From the NCBI GenBank assembly GCA_900617975.1, contig UZAE01012968.1, positions 1 through 28,669 on the forward strand: 28,669 bases of DNA, in the 5' to 3' direction. Shown here in pieces: positions 1 through 9,964 of the stretch (within the stretch, counting starts at the first letter, position 1; every line of letters begins with the position of its first letter). Position numbers and translations under genes: made by a program. Below the pieces are notes generated by a model. That model was not told the DNA's origin, searched no databases, and saw only the letters and a program-made list of their open reading frames with translations. The stretch comes from Rodentolepis nana. Its lineage: Eukaryota > Platyhelminthes > Cestoda > Cyclophyllidea > Hymenolepididae.

Positions 1-306
1 TTGTACAGATATGACATTTTAACCTTATGATTTGGATTCCCCTTATTTTGTATCACATGAAAATCGAAAATCCCATCGGTTATCTTGTAACGAAAGGCGA
101 ATCAAAATAAATCAACAACAAGGAGTAACTTTTGGATGGTTTACTGTGTATAGAAGTGTTGATTCCCAACCTTGAATTCACAATACATAATGTGCAAAAT
201 AATCATTCTTGTGGACGATTATGAAACTTTTTTATCGTTAAGATTATTGCACTTGAAAATATTCCCTCATTTTTATATCTCCTGCCACAGGGCAGAACTA
301 CAGTTC
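1..306. other. non-coding, nothing recognised
   Basis: AT-rich sequence before the first SINE. One short open frame (172-357) runs into the SINE and has no family resemblance. It is probably intronic to, or upstream of, the nephrin-like gene. Confidence 0.5.
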
Positions 307-320
307 TTTATTGTAATGTA

Positions 321-633
321 TTTATTCATTCATATCAAATGGCAGGCGTTTTGGTAGTTATCATTAGCCCTTTAGTTGACTTCAGGCTTCACAGAGAGGA
401 AGGAACATCAAAGTGAAAAAAGCAGAGAGAGGGGGGAGGGGACAGAAGAGTGTTTCAAAGACGAAGGTAGATAGAAGGTGAGATGCGTACTGTGGAAGTA
501 GTCGAATATGGTATACAGTGGGGTGATGGTAGTTTGAAGTCCGAAGTCAACTGCCAATTAATAGACTTTTTTGCCGTATGAGAATACGTTGCCCAGGGTG
601 CACCACGTGAAGATATGTCTATCGCGCACCCCA
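321..633 (-). mobile_element. SINE copy 1 (antisense to the Ig gene)
   Basis: This is a 313-bp member of the seven-copy family. On the + strand it starts with the T-rich complement of the 3' tail, followed by the hallmark CAAATGGCAGGCG. It ends with the complement of the 5' end (GCACCCCA). It is bracketed by a perfect 14-bp target-site duplication, TTTATTGTAATGTA, at 307-320 and 634-647. This shows insertion by target-primed reverse transcription, with the element's 5' to 3' direction on the minus strand. The donor-like GAGGTAAGT seen in other copies is mutated here. Confidence 0.85.
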
Positions 634-647
634 TTTATTGTAATGTA

Positions 648-1010
648 AAATGCCTAAATTTTATAAGGACTTTAATGATGAGGGGTCAATTGACATTACT
701 GAAATAGAGTCAGGTTTTGCAACGTAGTCTTTACTTAACTTAACTTCCTAATTCAAATGTTCAGCACTTTATTCACTAAGTTGGGTGGTTGATGGAGTAG
801 AGCTATTCGTTAGTGGTAGTAGTTTATTAGGTCTGGACGATTTCGATTTAAACTGAGCGTTTATATTTATGAGAGGGTTCATTCATTCACCGTTTGAAGT
901 GTTTTCGTAGAAGAAATGGTTTAGTTATGCTTATATTGAAGAGAAGCCGTAAGATATGCCTGGAAAATTTCTATCGCTTGTGTGTAATCAAACACGCGGA
1001 GAGTGTGTGG
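648..1010. other. non-coding spacer between SINE 1 and LINE
   Basis: No repeat or known gene is recognised. A 51-nt stretch at 765-815 could be a micro-exon carrying a W-x-x-D-G motif of the Ig1 C strand. That is discussed as a speculative finding only. Confidence 0.4.
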
Positions 1011-1024
1011 TAGTTTAAAGATGT

Positions 1025-1354
1025 ATGAAGACCTTAATCAGGAGAGAATTCCAGACCTCAAGGTGCAACGAACTTAAAGCTTGAACAAAGGAGAAACAGT
1101 GGACAGTGGCACTCTCCGACATACCCGACTGGCCAAGAATCGAAGCCGTTGCTGAGTTTAGACTACGTACCGGACACGATTGCTTGGCAAAACATCTTTA
1201 CAGATTGGGAGTATACACTCAACCCACATGCCCTCTATGTAACCTACATGAGGAAATGGAGAAGACCCACCTGATTTGGTGTTCAGCCCTAAAGACAACG
1301 ATGGAAACCCAGAGATACTAGGAAGCCAGAAGACAACTAATGAACTGTTATTAA
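1025..1354 (+). pseudogene. LINE ORF2 C-terminal fragment (zinc-knuckle tail), broken
   Basis: The frame from 1025 reads into a region rich in LINE signatures: AEFRLRTGHDCLAKHL, then a C-x2-C-x9-H-x3-C knuckle (CPLC...HLIWC). This arrangement is typical of the segment after the reverse transcriptase/RNase H part in jockey/CR1/I-like non-LTR elements. The catalytic reverse transcriptase core is missing through 5' truncation. The frame is interrupted by TGA at 1082-1084 and TAG at 1319-1321. After the second stop it continues as EARRQLMNCY to TAA at 1352. The stop at 1319 probably replaces a tryptophan codon (inference from the usual YWEAR context). The fragment is non-functional. The clade is not certain. 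Confidence 0.85.
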
Positions 1355-1388
1355 TTAACTGCTATAAATGTACCCCCCCCCCACCCTT

Positions 1389-1470
1389 GTGGGGAAGCTG
1401 AAGTCAAAGTTTAAGGGCTAATGATACCCCTCGTGGGGAAGCTGAAGTCAAAGTTTAAGGGCTAATGATA
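1389..1470 (+). repeat. tandem duplication of a 38-bp LINE 3'-UTR unit
   Basis: Two identical 38-bp copies (1389-1426 and 1433-1470) start GTGGGGAAGCTGAAGTCAAA and end GGGCTAATGATA. They are separated by CCCCTC. The unit belongs to the tail shared with the SINE family, whose copy at 2306-2813 shows a larger expansion of the corresponding segment. Confidence 0.9.
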
Positions 1471-1519
1471 AATATCACAAAGCCTGCCATTTGAAATAAT
1501 AATAATAGTTTAAAGATGT

Positions 1520-2288
1520 CAAGAACTCAATGAATGCTCAACTCCAAAGCCTATTCAATTATTACCCATCAAATAGGAAAAAAAAACCTTTTACAAAACC
1601 TCATTTTATTGCGTGCGGCTCCTTGCCTCTTAAATCAGCATTTAATGCCTAGACGCACTCATGAAGACACTTGCAAATTGCTGAACTTTCACAAGTTCTT
1701 AAAATCGAACTCAATTAAGGCAAATGGGAAATTTGGAAAGAAGGGAAGGAATCATCCATGAGAAAGTTCGCCTCGATTTGACATATTCTCACGATTCGCC
1801 CAGATTCGAACCAATTTAATTGTGACTTGCTAAACAGTTCTTTTTTTTCTCGAAAGTAGTGTAGACAAAAAGATAGCTTGGATATTTGAGGAGGGCTTCC
1901 CACTTCTCACAAATGTCTGCATTCCATTTTTTTCCATGGTTAGCATTTTTAACCTGTTGATCTTGGTTCTTTTAATTATGAAATTTTATTTTAGTGGGAT
2001 CACCATGGTTGCAATGTATTATGCCTCTAACTTGTAAATTAAAATTTTGGTAGCTGATAATTTGCATTAATTTAGTACTTTCAACATCAACCGATCGGGT
2101 ACATGTGCCCTAGTGCTCAGAATAAAAGTATGTGAACATTTTAAGATTGCACGATTGGCAATATAGCTTGGACTCAAATTTCATAGGTCATGCAGGTTAA
2201 TAGTAAGAATTTAAAGATGTCACTTTCGGTTGTTTACAAATGTTCTCGAATCTACTACTGAAATGAACTACGTAATTCGAGCACCAAA
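1520..2288. other. non-coding, nothing recognised
   Basis: AT-rich sequence between the LINE and SINE copy 2. Short open frames at 1534-1761 (+) and 1715-1903 (-) show no family resemblance and are expected by chance. Confidence 0.5.
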
Positions 2289-2305
2289 ATATTCTGGAGA
2301 TATTA

Positions 2306-2813
2306 TTATTATTATATCAAATGGCAGGCGTTTTGATGGCTATCATTAGCCCTTTATTTGACTTCAATCTTCACAGAGGGGAAAGAACCTGTAGCTGACT
2401 TCGGGGCTTCACAGAGAGGAGAAGAAACATGGAGCTGACTTGGGGGTTTTGAAAGTTATCATTAGCCCTGGAGCTGACTTCGGGGCTTCACAGCAGAGAT
2501 AGGAAGGTACATCCAGTTGACTTCAGGCTTCACAGAGTGGAAGAAACATCAAAGTTTTGACTTCAATCTTCACAGAGGGGAAAGAACATCAAAGTGTAAA
2601 AAATTCAAGAGGGGAGGGGAACAGAAGAGTGTATCAAAGACGAAGGTAGATAAGGTGGAAAAAAGGTGGGATGAGTACTGTGAAAGTAGTCGAATATGAC
2701 AAACAGTGGAGTCATGGTAGTTTGAAGTCAACTGCCAGGTAATAGACCTTTTTGCCGTATGAGTATACGTTGCCCAGGGTGCACCACGTGGAGGTAAGTC
2801 TATCACATACCCC
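2306..2813 (-). mobile_element. SINE copy 2, with expanded tail region
   Basis: A full member of the SINE family, but 508 bp instead of about 310. The extra length comes from six tandem versions of a unit beginning GACTTC at about 2360, 2397, 2437, 2476, 2519 and 2559 (period 37-43 bp). The element is flanked by a 17-bp target duplication with one mismatch (ATATTCTG[G/A]AGATATTA, 2289-2305 and 2814-2830). On the + strand it ends with a consensus donor-like GAG|GTAAGT at 2791-2799. The minus-strand open frame 2570-2815 is a by-product of the SINE body. Confidence 0.85.
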
Positions 2814-2830
2814 ATATTCTGAAGATATTA

Positions 2831-3833
2831 CTTTAAAAAGAAAATATAATATTAATTTACATTATAGTTTTTCTTAGCTACTGAGTATCTATGTATTCGA
2901 AATCTGTGTTGAGAAATTACTTCGCTAACTTATTTAATACAGAATATGACCTCTGTCTATCGCATTATTTGACATGGGTAGAGTACAAATTAGGGAAATT
3001 ATACTTTAACAAAAGGGACATTTGGTGTCTAGGAGGGGGGAGGGCGAAGAGTGATCAACCAATGGGAATATACATATATACGTATGTGTGTGTATTTTGA
3101 TTTAACCCTAATTAAAGATATGATCTTTATTGATCGGCTACCTTAGCATTGTACTTTGTGAGCACGGCGATTTGATGATATTAGCTAGTTACTTAGTAAT
3201 CAGTGGCTGATTGTAAATTTCATTTCATTTATTTTGAACTACACTCCTACTGATCAAATTAATCGCTTGAAGTGAGCTTAACTAAATTTGTCCGCACTTT
3301 TTTAACTAAGTGGTAAATGAGTAATTTAACGCTTTTAAATTGTGCTTATTCAGCAAATGGGGAGAGGGGAGGGGGGGGGGTTAGTTGATTTTTTTCGACA
3401 AATAATGGGATTAGATATCATATTGGGAGATCGACGAATTATGCTCCATATATTTCTATTAGATAGTGAAATATACCTTTGAGATTGGAGCTAGAGTAAT
3501 GAGGAGAGGGGAAGGGGTGATTTGCGTTTATTTAACCTGAGTTATCAACCCATTCAATCTCCAGTCTTCAACTGCAAATCATTACTCAGCTTCTTTCCAG
3601 ACGTCTCCAGGCCGGCGCTAATAGGAAATTCCCACCTCTAGATGCTTTCTCTCGATCTACAAAAAGTAAAATGAACTTTTAACTCATATAATAGTTAAAC
3701 GTTTTAAATGCCAAAAAGTCTGCAGCATATATTAGCAAAAGTTCTTGGGCAGTTGTTTGACCCCGTGAAAAGTTATATCTTTATTGCTGTGCCGTAAAGT
3801 GCAAAACACTAATGCATTTTTCTACATTTTAAG
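2831..3833. other. non-coding, upstream of the first recognised exon
   Basis: Probably the intron that splits Ig1, because the exon at 3834 starts in the middle of an Ig domain in phase 1. It contains a G-rich run (pure G10 at 3371-3380). An open frame at 2891-3100 has no recognisable domain. The acceptor is TTTTAAG at the 3' end. Confidence 0.6.
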
Positions 3834-4013
3834 GCTACGATCGGGAATTACGGAACTGGCCAAAGTATTCAATGCATGGTGATCCAGATATAGGCGAGCA
3901 TGATCTCGTTATTTCAAGTGTTTCTCGTGAAGATGCTGGAACTTTTGAATGTCAGGTCTCGCCTACTGCTAATCAGCCACTACTTCGAAGAAGTACGAAT
4001 TTGTCTGTCTTGG
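3834..4013 (+). CDS. NPHS1-like: nephrin-like adhesion receptor, exon with second half of Ig1
   Basis: About 60 residues are encoded. Splice acceptor TTTTAAG|GC and donor GG|GTAAGT set the ends, both phase 1. The peptide starts GYDREL and holds NWPKYSMHGDPDIGEHDLVI, the signature of the first Ig domain of the nephrin/NEPH/SNS family. It is followed by the F-strand D-A-G-x-F-x-C motif (EDAGTFECQV) and an N-glycosylation site (NLS). The first half of Ig1 with its B-strand cysteine and tryptophan is missing and must lie on an exon upstream. Family knowledge: this N-terminal Ig mediates trans binding to Kirre/NEPH partners at cell contacts. Which paralogue it is remains open. Confidence 0.9.
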
Positions 4014-5363
4014 GTAAGTTCTTGCCAGAATTCTAGCACTAGTCACAAGTGGAATATTTTTATTCTGCTCAGTTGAAGCGATTTTATCTGCTCTCTGCCT
4101 CGTAAAATCCTCGTTTTGTTTTTATTTTAATTTATATCTTTTCCTATATTTGGATAAAATGATAGGATTATTTAAGATAAGATCTGAGAAGCGTAGTGTA
4201 GCCTAACAGCATGAAATTAGCGTTGGTTTCCTTAGCGAATGTCCTTTCCTTCGTTCAGTTTTAAGTACGCAAATCCACAAATCAGTAATTCAAATCTATG
4301 GGAAATACGCCTACTAATTTTTTTATATTGAGCTGTGTCTTTCGTGAATGCTGAAACGTGTAGAAAAGTAAGTGACCATTAACACAGCTTGGAAAGGTGA
4401 CTTTTAACGTCTCTCGAACCTGAATCATAAAAGTTAAAGTTGGCTGCGTAGACTTGAAGGCGTCTTCAAGATGGCTGATATTTACCCTTACGTCAACATG
4501 GACATATTGATTGTTACTCTTGTTCTCACGTGCTTATTTAGTACTTATAAATCAATATCTTTAAGGGTATATTATTCAGTTAATGACTCTTTTAAAGCAA
4601 GTCATGAGGTCATTAACAGGTAGTGTTTTTCAAAACATTTCTTGAGCAGAGAAGTACTCCTCCGGAGTATCTGTAATGTGGAAAAACATGTTTTGCTTTC
4701 TCGTTGTCAATCTTAACCCCGCCCCCCTCCCCGGTTAGTTGTGCGCTGTTGATAAATTGTGAATTCTAGTAGATTTCCTTGAACTCCAAGACAATCTATG
4801 ATATGTCGTTTTCTGCTGTATGCGAAATTCTCTATCCTGTTTTTACTTAGACGCCTAGAAATTAGGGTACTGGCTGTGTCTATTCAATGACATGGTAATG
4901 ATTCCTATAAAACGTCATTATCCATTGCGCACGCCCTAAATCTGTCATTTATTCCAGTAATTAACTCGAAATAATTTATTCAAGTACTAGAAGAGTATGT
5001 TGTCGTTCTTCCACTGGCATTTAGAAATCGCCATAGCACAAGGTAATATACATTTTAATAAATAGGACGCGACATATTAAAAAAGTTTGACAGTAGTCGT
5101 TTTTAAGCTTGGCATTTCCAAATTTAAGAAAATTGTTGTTGTTGATAAATACGCTTATAGTTGAAATTTTAACTTTTATGGATAAACTGGCCTGTTGCTA
5201 GCTTTCAGAGAAGTCTACTTCATGCACCAGCAATTTGCCATTCATTGCGGTTACATTAACATGGAAATGTCATTCGGTAAAGCAGTAAAGCTAATAATGA
5301 TGATTATTTTACATGAAATGACAAGAAAGTGCTGGTATTAAATATTTTTGTATTCATTTTCAG
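4014..5363 (+). other. intron 1 (1350 bp)
   Basis: GT/AG intron of phase 1 between Ig1 and Ig2. A C-rich stretch lies near 4717-4733. No mobile element is recognised. Confidence 0.85.
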
Positions 5364-5792
5364 TTGTACCTTCAAAGCCAATAATTATGGCACCTCCAGG
5401 TGAACCCCAGCCAAGCAAGAATGGACAGCTGGTGATATCTCGTCCAGGACCTTTAGGCGAGGGAGTTGCCAGTGAGCCATCCATTCTGGATGACAAGCTA
5501 CGACTTATCTGTCAATCCAAAGGCGGTATACCAACACCCTCCTTCGAATGGTTTCACAACGGTATTTCAGTGAGACCAAATTACCTCGAAACTACTGCCT
5601 CGCCAAGTGTTGATATCTACTCATCATCCAGCTCTGGAACTATGAACGATGGCGAGGCAGTCTTGACAATACCAAAATCAGATCTAACAACCGGAGATCG
5701 GCTGACTTGTCTTGTTAGTAACAAAGCTACCCAACGATCAACGAATGTGGGCCAACAGAAACTTTTGGCAGAAATCATTGTTACCGTTCAGA
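5364..5792 (+). CDS. NPHS1-like: nephrin-like adhesion receptor, exon encoding Ig2
   Basis: About 143 residues. Acceptor TTTTCAG|TT joins to the preceding exon to read SVL-VVPSKPIIM, the usual Ig1/Ig2 linker of the family. The donor is A|GTACGT. The Ig pair is seen as LRLICQSKGG (B strand), FEWFHNGI (C strand) and DRLTCLVSN (F strand). C-Q-S-x-G-G-x-P matches invertebrate nephrin Ig domains. There is an insert of about 25 residues, rich in P/G/S, between strand A and strand B, and a Ser run in the C'-E region, so the domain is longer than the usual roughly 100 residues. Both introns are phase 1, so the exon is a symmetric domain cassette. Confidence 0.93.
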
Positions 5793-6141
5793 GTACGTTA
5801 CATTTGCCTAATTTATAGGTCTGCAACACTAATGAATGCATATGTTCTTAAATTTCACCAACTTTCTGCCAATCAATTACTTGAGAAATTGTCTTATTCG
5901 AATTTTGACTGCATGACAATCGGAAAATTGGTCAAGGATTCTCGAAATCGTTAGTATTTGTTTCTTACTTTCATTTCTAAATTCTGAACATCTCATCTTC
6001 GAAATAATAAAACTTTACATCAATACAGAAGTACTTAGGGCTGTTGAACACCCTTCGTCACTTAAATACAGGAAATACAGACTTTGATTTCTGCCTTTAC
6101 TGCTAAAAGAGTGCACTTTCCACTCATAAAGATGGGGAGGA

Positions 6142-6234
6142 GGGGGGGGGGGGGGGGGGGGGAGGGTGGAGTTATGAGTCTACATTTTGAAGGAAATCCG
6201 TTAAAAGTTGGGAGAGAGAGAGAGAGAGAGAGAG
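6142..6234 (+). repeat. poly-G (21) and (GA)n microsatellite
   Basis: Pure G run at 6142-6162 within a G-rich stretch starting near 6132, followed after about 50 bp by a (GA)n tract at 6212-6234. Both are intronic. Confidence 0.95.
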
Positions 6235-9049
6235 ACAACTCTTAACGACGTTCGCTTTGGCTTACCCTTTGCTTGCCAATATCAACAACACGAATATTTG
6301 CCTGCTGCTTAAAGAGCATTCATCACCTAATTGCTTCTCAAAAGAAGTTGACATCGCGTTCTTAACCGAATTATTTTTTTTGAAAAATGCACCCAACTGC
6401 ACTCACGCGTGTCTCAAGGCAGACTGTTGCCGCCGAAGTGATGAGTTTTCGCGGCATCAGGCGAAGGCTACATAGGCGTATTGAACATGTTTCAAACGGT
6501 AATAGTGCCTTCTGTTAGGAGTCTAGTACCAATGGAGCTTATTTTGAAAGAGGGTATTAATGAATTAGCTTTGTCATAGCTGTATATTCACATAAAATAG
6601 TGGTCTATTTCTTCAACTATTCAGAATCCCTCTAACCCTTTCGGTGTTCGTACCTAATACGATTTTCAGCACTTCTTCGTTTGAGTCAGGGGTATACGGC
6701 CTCACACTATAGGGCAAATATAACTAGCGAAATATTGTTTACTAAGGGTTCTATTTGGATGATCTAGCTTATGATTCACATTCCAATGCATGTTTTTTGC
6801 ACTACATTATAATCCACGGCAACGCATATGCTTCTGGCTGATAGTGAATCGATCAATATGGAGTTAATTGGAGGAAAAGAGTATTATGTATGAAGTAGGT
6901 CTTGATTTGATTCGATATTTTGAAATCAGGATGTGCGTTAGTTTATTAGTAAGTTAGAAAGTTAATTGTTTCCTATCCGGAAATGCTACGTCGTGTTTTT
7001 TCATCCGAATTTTTTTCGTGCTCTACTCGTTGCTTACTGAGTCGAATGGATGATTTTGTCGTTGCATTTCATTTTCCTCTCTTAATGGTCTCCTCGGTGA
7101 AACAATATGAACCAACCAAATCCACTTACAATCAACAAATTTGAACTCTAAAAAGACATAACGCTATTCCGATTTGTAGAATACTGGTTAGAGATGGAGG
7201 ATTTTCCCTACCTTTTTGTCGTAGAAATGGGTCATTTCGGTGGTTCAGAGCTTTAACAGCGGTGGGTACTAACCTTTATGATTTTGTCTTGTTGTTATAG
7301 TTTGTGGATATTCGAAATTCCAACCCTTTAATCCAATTATATAAACCGATAAACTATTGTCAACAAAATGCGCGTTATTTAAGCCAGAAAGGTTGAAATT
7401 GAAAGCGTGCATTAGCTTAATTTAAATGGCCGAAATAAAGATTAGTTTTACCGAGGAGTTTGGAAATCGTATTTTATAGTTTTGAAAAGGTCATTTGTTT
7501 GGACCGAAATTTTAACCCGTTTTAATTGCCTATTTTTGAAAGAATTGTGGTTATCCTTCTGCTTTTCAGACCTCTTCTCAATAGGTTCGTACCTTGAAAA
7601 AGGCTTTCTGGGCACATTTAGAATGGCTCCTTCATAGTCATACATTGTCCAATGTCTGGAGGCACTCCAACAAAGAACTCACAGTATACCATACCAATTT
7701 GTGAGTAGAAGTCATCAGTTCAGTCGACTATCTGTATGAACTGGGCTTACAACTTCATTAGTTTTGACTGAGAATACGTGAATTCGAACCGTTGCGCTTC
7801 ATTTGTATCTAATTGTTTGGTTCAACTTGTTTGCATTGTGAAGAAGCCAATTTCAATGAATAGAATAGGATATCTACCATATCCACTTAATTTAACTGAA
7901 ATTTAATAGGATTTAGGGACAGCAATCCAGATTTTAAATAAATTTCATCTGTTCAAAATTCTACGCAGATTGAAATATTATCTAATACCCTATTCTGGTA
8001 ATTAGACTGCTAAATTTGCGTATACAACTTACGCTGGGATTGACTTATCGATACCGTCAATATTCAAGTAATTCAAGAAATATATAATAGTAGATTATTG
8101 GGATTAAAATGCCTCTACTTCAACCAAAGTAGTTGGAGAAAATTTTTCTCTTGGAATTCAATTCCTTACCACCATTTCGATTTTATGTTTTGCTTATGGA
8201 TTGGGTAAGGCAATCACATGGCCATACTGGTCAATCGTTTATGACCTTCACTTCCTTCTCTAACTTCTCTTTGCTCCTCATATTGATTTGACGTACTTCT
8301 GGAGTCAAAAGAAGGCTTTGAAGATAATGAACTTAAGTGGAGAGTGGCTCAACCTTTTTCACCACTTTTCCCAATCATGTTGCTCGTGCATTAGTGTCTT
8401 GAGTTTCGATTTTCTGGAGACAAACCGCTATCGCTCCATTAGAAAACAACAAAAAATTGACTACTTTGTTGTTTTAAATTGTGAAGAACACCATTATTTT
8501 CGTTGGTGACTCAACAGTTAGTGTGATTATCCGAGAACTAAGGGGAGTAATTAGCTTCTCTGAGGCAAAAAACCATGGGGTTCTCCTTATGCTGCGAGAG
8601 CGAGTTTCTAAGAAGACGAAGGTGAAAAATGAAGTGATGTGTATTTTCTCATTCAAATCAATTTCTGAACTTCTGGTTCTTCGAAGTAATGAATTTCATT
8701 ATGACCCACAAACCGATCATACTTTTGCTAATCGGTTCGCAAAATGTGAGGCTAATTCCCCTAACTACCTCAATCAATATAAAAGTTGGACTGCTGTTCT
8801 TGGGGCTTAACAACAGTTAACAGCAGAAAGTTCAATTGATTCATCCATACCAAGCCTATTTCAAACCTGCCTTCTTTTGGAGCAGTTTCGATTCTTCGAA
8901 TTATTCAATGATTTGAAAATCAAGTATCCCGGCGATATGAATTGTGTTTCAGATTATTTCTACCCTCTGTAGAAGTGTAAATAACGCTTTGGTAATGTCT
9001 TGAAATTTGCACGATTTTGTCCTTACGAATGTCATACGTGGAACTTGTG

Positions 9050-9450
9050 GATCAAAAGGAAACACAAAGAGGCGGCGTGTGGTATAAAACCCAAATTCAC
9101 ACGGGGTAAGATCACCCACACGTGTAAACTAGTGGGTAGTCTAGTAACAGCGTAATCAGGCAGCCCGTTGAACCATGTGAGACGCAATAAAAGCTGCATT
9201 AGAGTCCTCACGAACTCGTTAAATAAATTCTCATAACTTTTCGGGAATAGTCACTTAATCGAACCCAGAATCGAAAGTGAAGACTGCTGTAAAGACAGTA
9301 GTGGGGAACTTGAAGCGGATGCCTCGAACCTAAAGAAAGTTGAAGGAAGAGTCCTAAGAGAAAGAGGAGGCGCTCTTAGTGATAAAGCTGAACTTCAGGA
9401 GGGCTGCATATCCACCACCTGGTGGAAAATCTTCCTTTTTTAGTGTAAGG
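9050..9450. other. GC-richer block of unknown origin
   Basis: Composition is visibly higher in G+C than the flanks. It contains an imperfect stem (CCCAC...GTGGG, about 9114-9138). In the frame that reads ESEDCCKDSSGELEAD it has about 68 codons without a stop, ending at TAG near 9442. No transposase, reverse transcriptase or Ig signature is recognised. A decayed repeat is the simplest guess. Confidence 0.3.
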
Positions 9451-9928
9451 AATGAGAGGTAACAGGCTGTAGCTACGACAAATTAATTCCATACACTCTT
9501 AGGAAAATAAATACTTTGGTAGAACTGAATTGAGTAAAACATCAAGACCTCAGCATGCCTCAATAGAATCTCTATTACCAAGTTGCGACTTAAAAGTGAG
9601 AAATATCCGCGTGAAAAGGTCATTTTGAAAAACTAATCATTATTTTATCTTGAAAACATAAATATTTATTTTTTTCGCCTTCTTCCCATCTTTCTCAAAA
9701 ATAGCACTCTCCCATTAAAATTGTTTATTTGCACCAGTATCCATTAATTTGCAACGTAAATTCCTCAGGTCGGACGGTAGTAAGTTGTTGCCGTGACAAC
9801 GAGAACTTGTACTTCTCCTTCTTTAGGTTTGAATATCAATTCGGGGATCGTTAAAGCTCCCCCTCCCCTGCCATTTTCTAAGGTGGACTTTATTTTTAAT
9901 CTTTTTAGTGAGCGACTCCGTTTGTTAC

Positions 9929-9964
9929 CACACACATACACGCGCACACGCGCACACACACACA
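9929..9964 (+). repeat. (CA)n-rich microsatellite
   Basis: Interrupted CA/CG alternating tract in intron 2. It generates the low-complexity open frames on both strands here. Confidence 0.85.

Larger units (their letters stand above)
1025..1505 (+). mobile_element. 5'-truncated non-LTR retrotransposon (LINE) insertion
   Basis: This 481-bp insertion is flanked by a perfect 14-bp target-site duplication, TAGTTTAAAGATGT, at 1011-1024 and 1506-1519. It holds the C-terminal end of a LINE ORF2 (1025-1354), a short 3' UTR with a C-run and a duplicated 38-bp unit, and an (AAT)n tail. The last roughly 70 nt before the tail match the 3' tail of the seven SINE copies, on the opposite strand. Truncation at the 5' end and the simple-repeat tail are usual for LINE copies. 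The perfect duplication suggests a fairly recent insertion. Confidence 0.88.

Noticed and set aside
2570..2815. Minus-strand open frame, with similar ones at 16935-17147 and 28103-28345, sharing a peptide such as GAPWATY
   Set aside because: The similarity arises because all lie in SINE copies. Reading frames shift between copies, so no protein is conserved.
2891..3100. Open frame with a C...W pair that might be the first half of Ig1
   Set aside because: The cysteine-tryptophan spacing is too short, and no donor in the correct phase follows the tryptophan.
7448..7645. 65-codon basic open frame on the minus strand
   Set aside because: No domain, no splice support and a length expected by chance.
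8481..8810. 109-codon open frame (+), the longest without a known domain
   Set aside because: With roughly 37% GC (estimated by eye) about two open frames of this length are expected by chance over six frames of 28.7 kb. It has no recognisable motif, starts with GTG and sits within intron 2.
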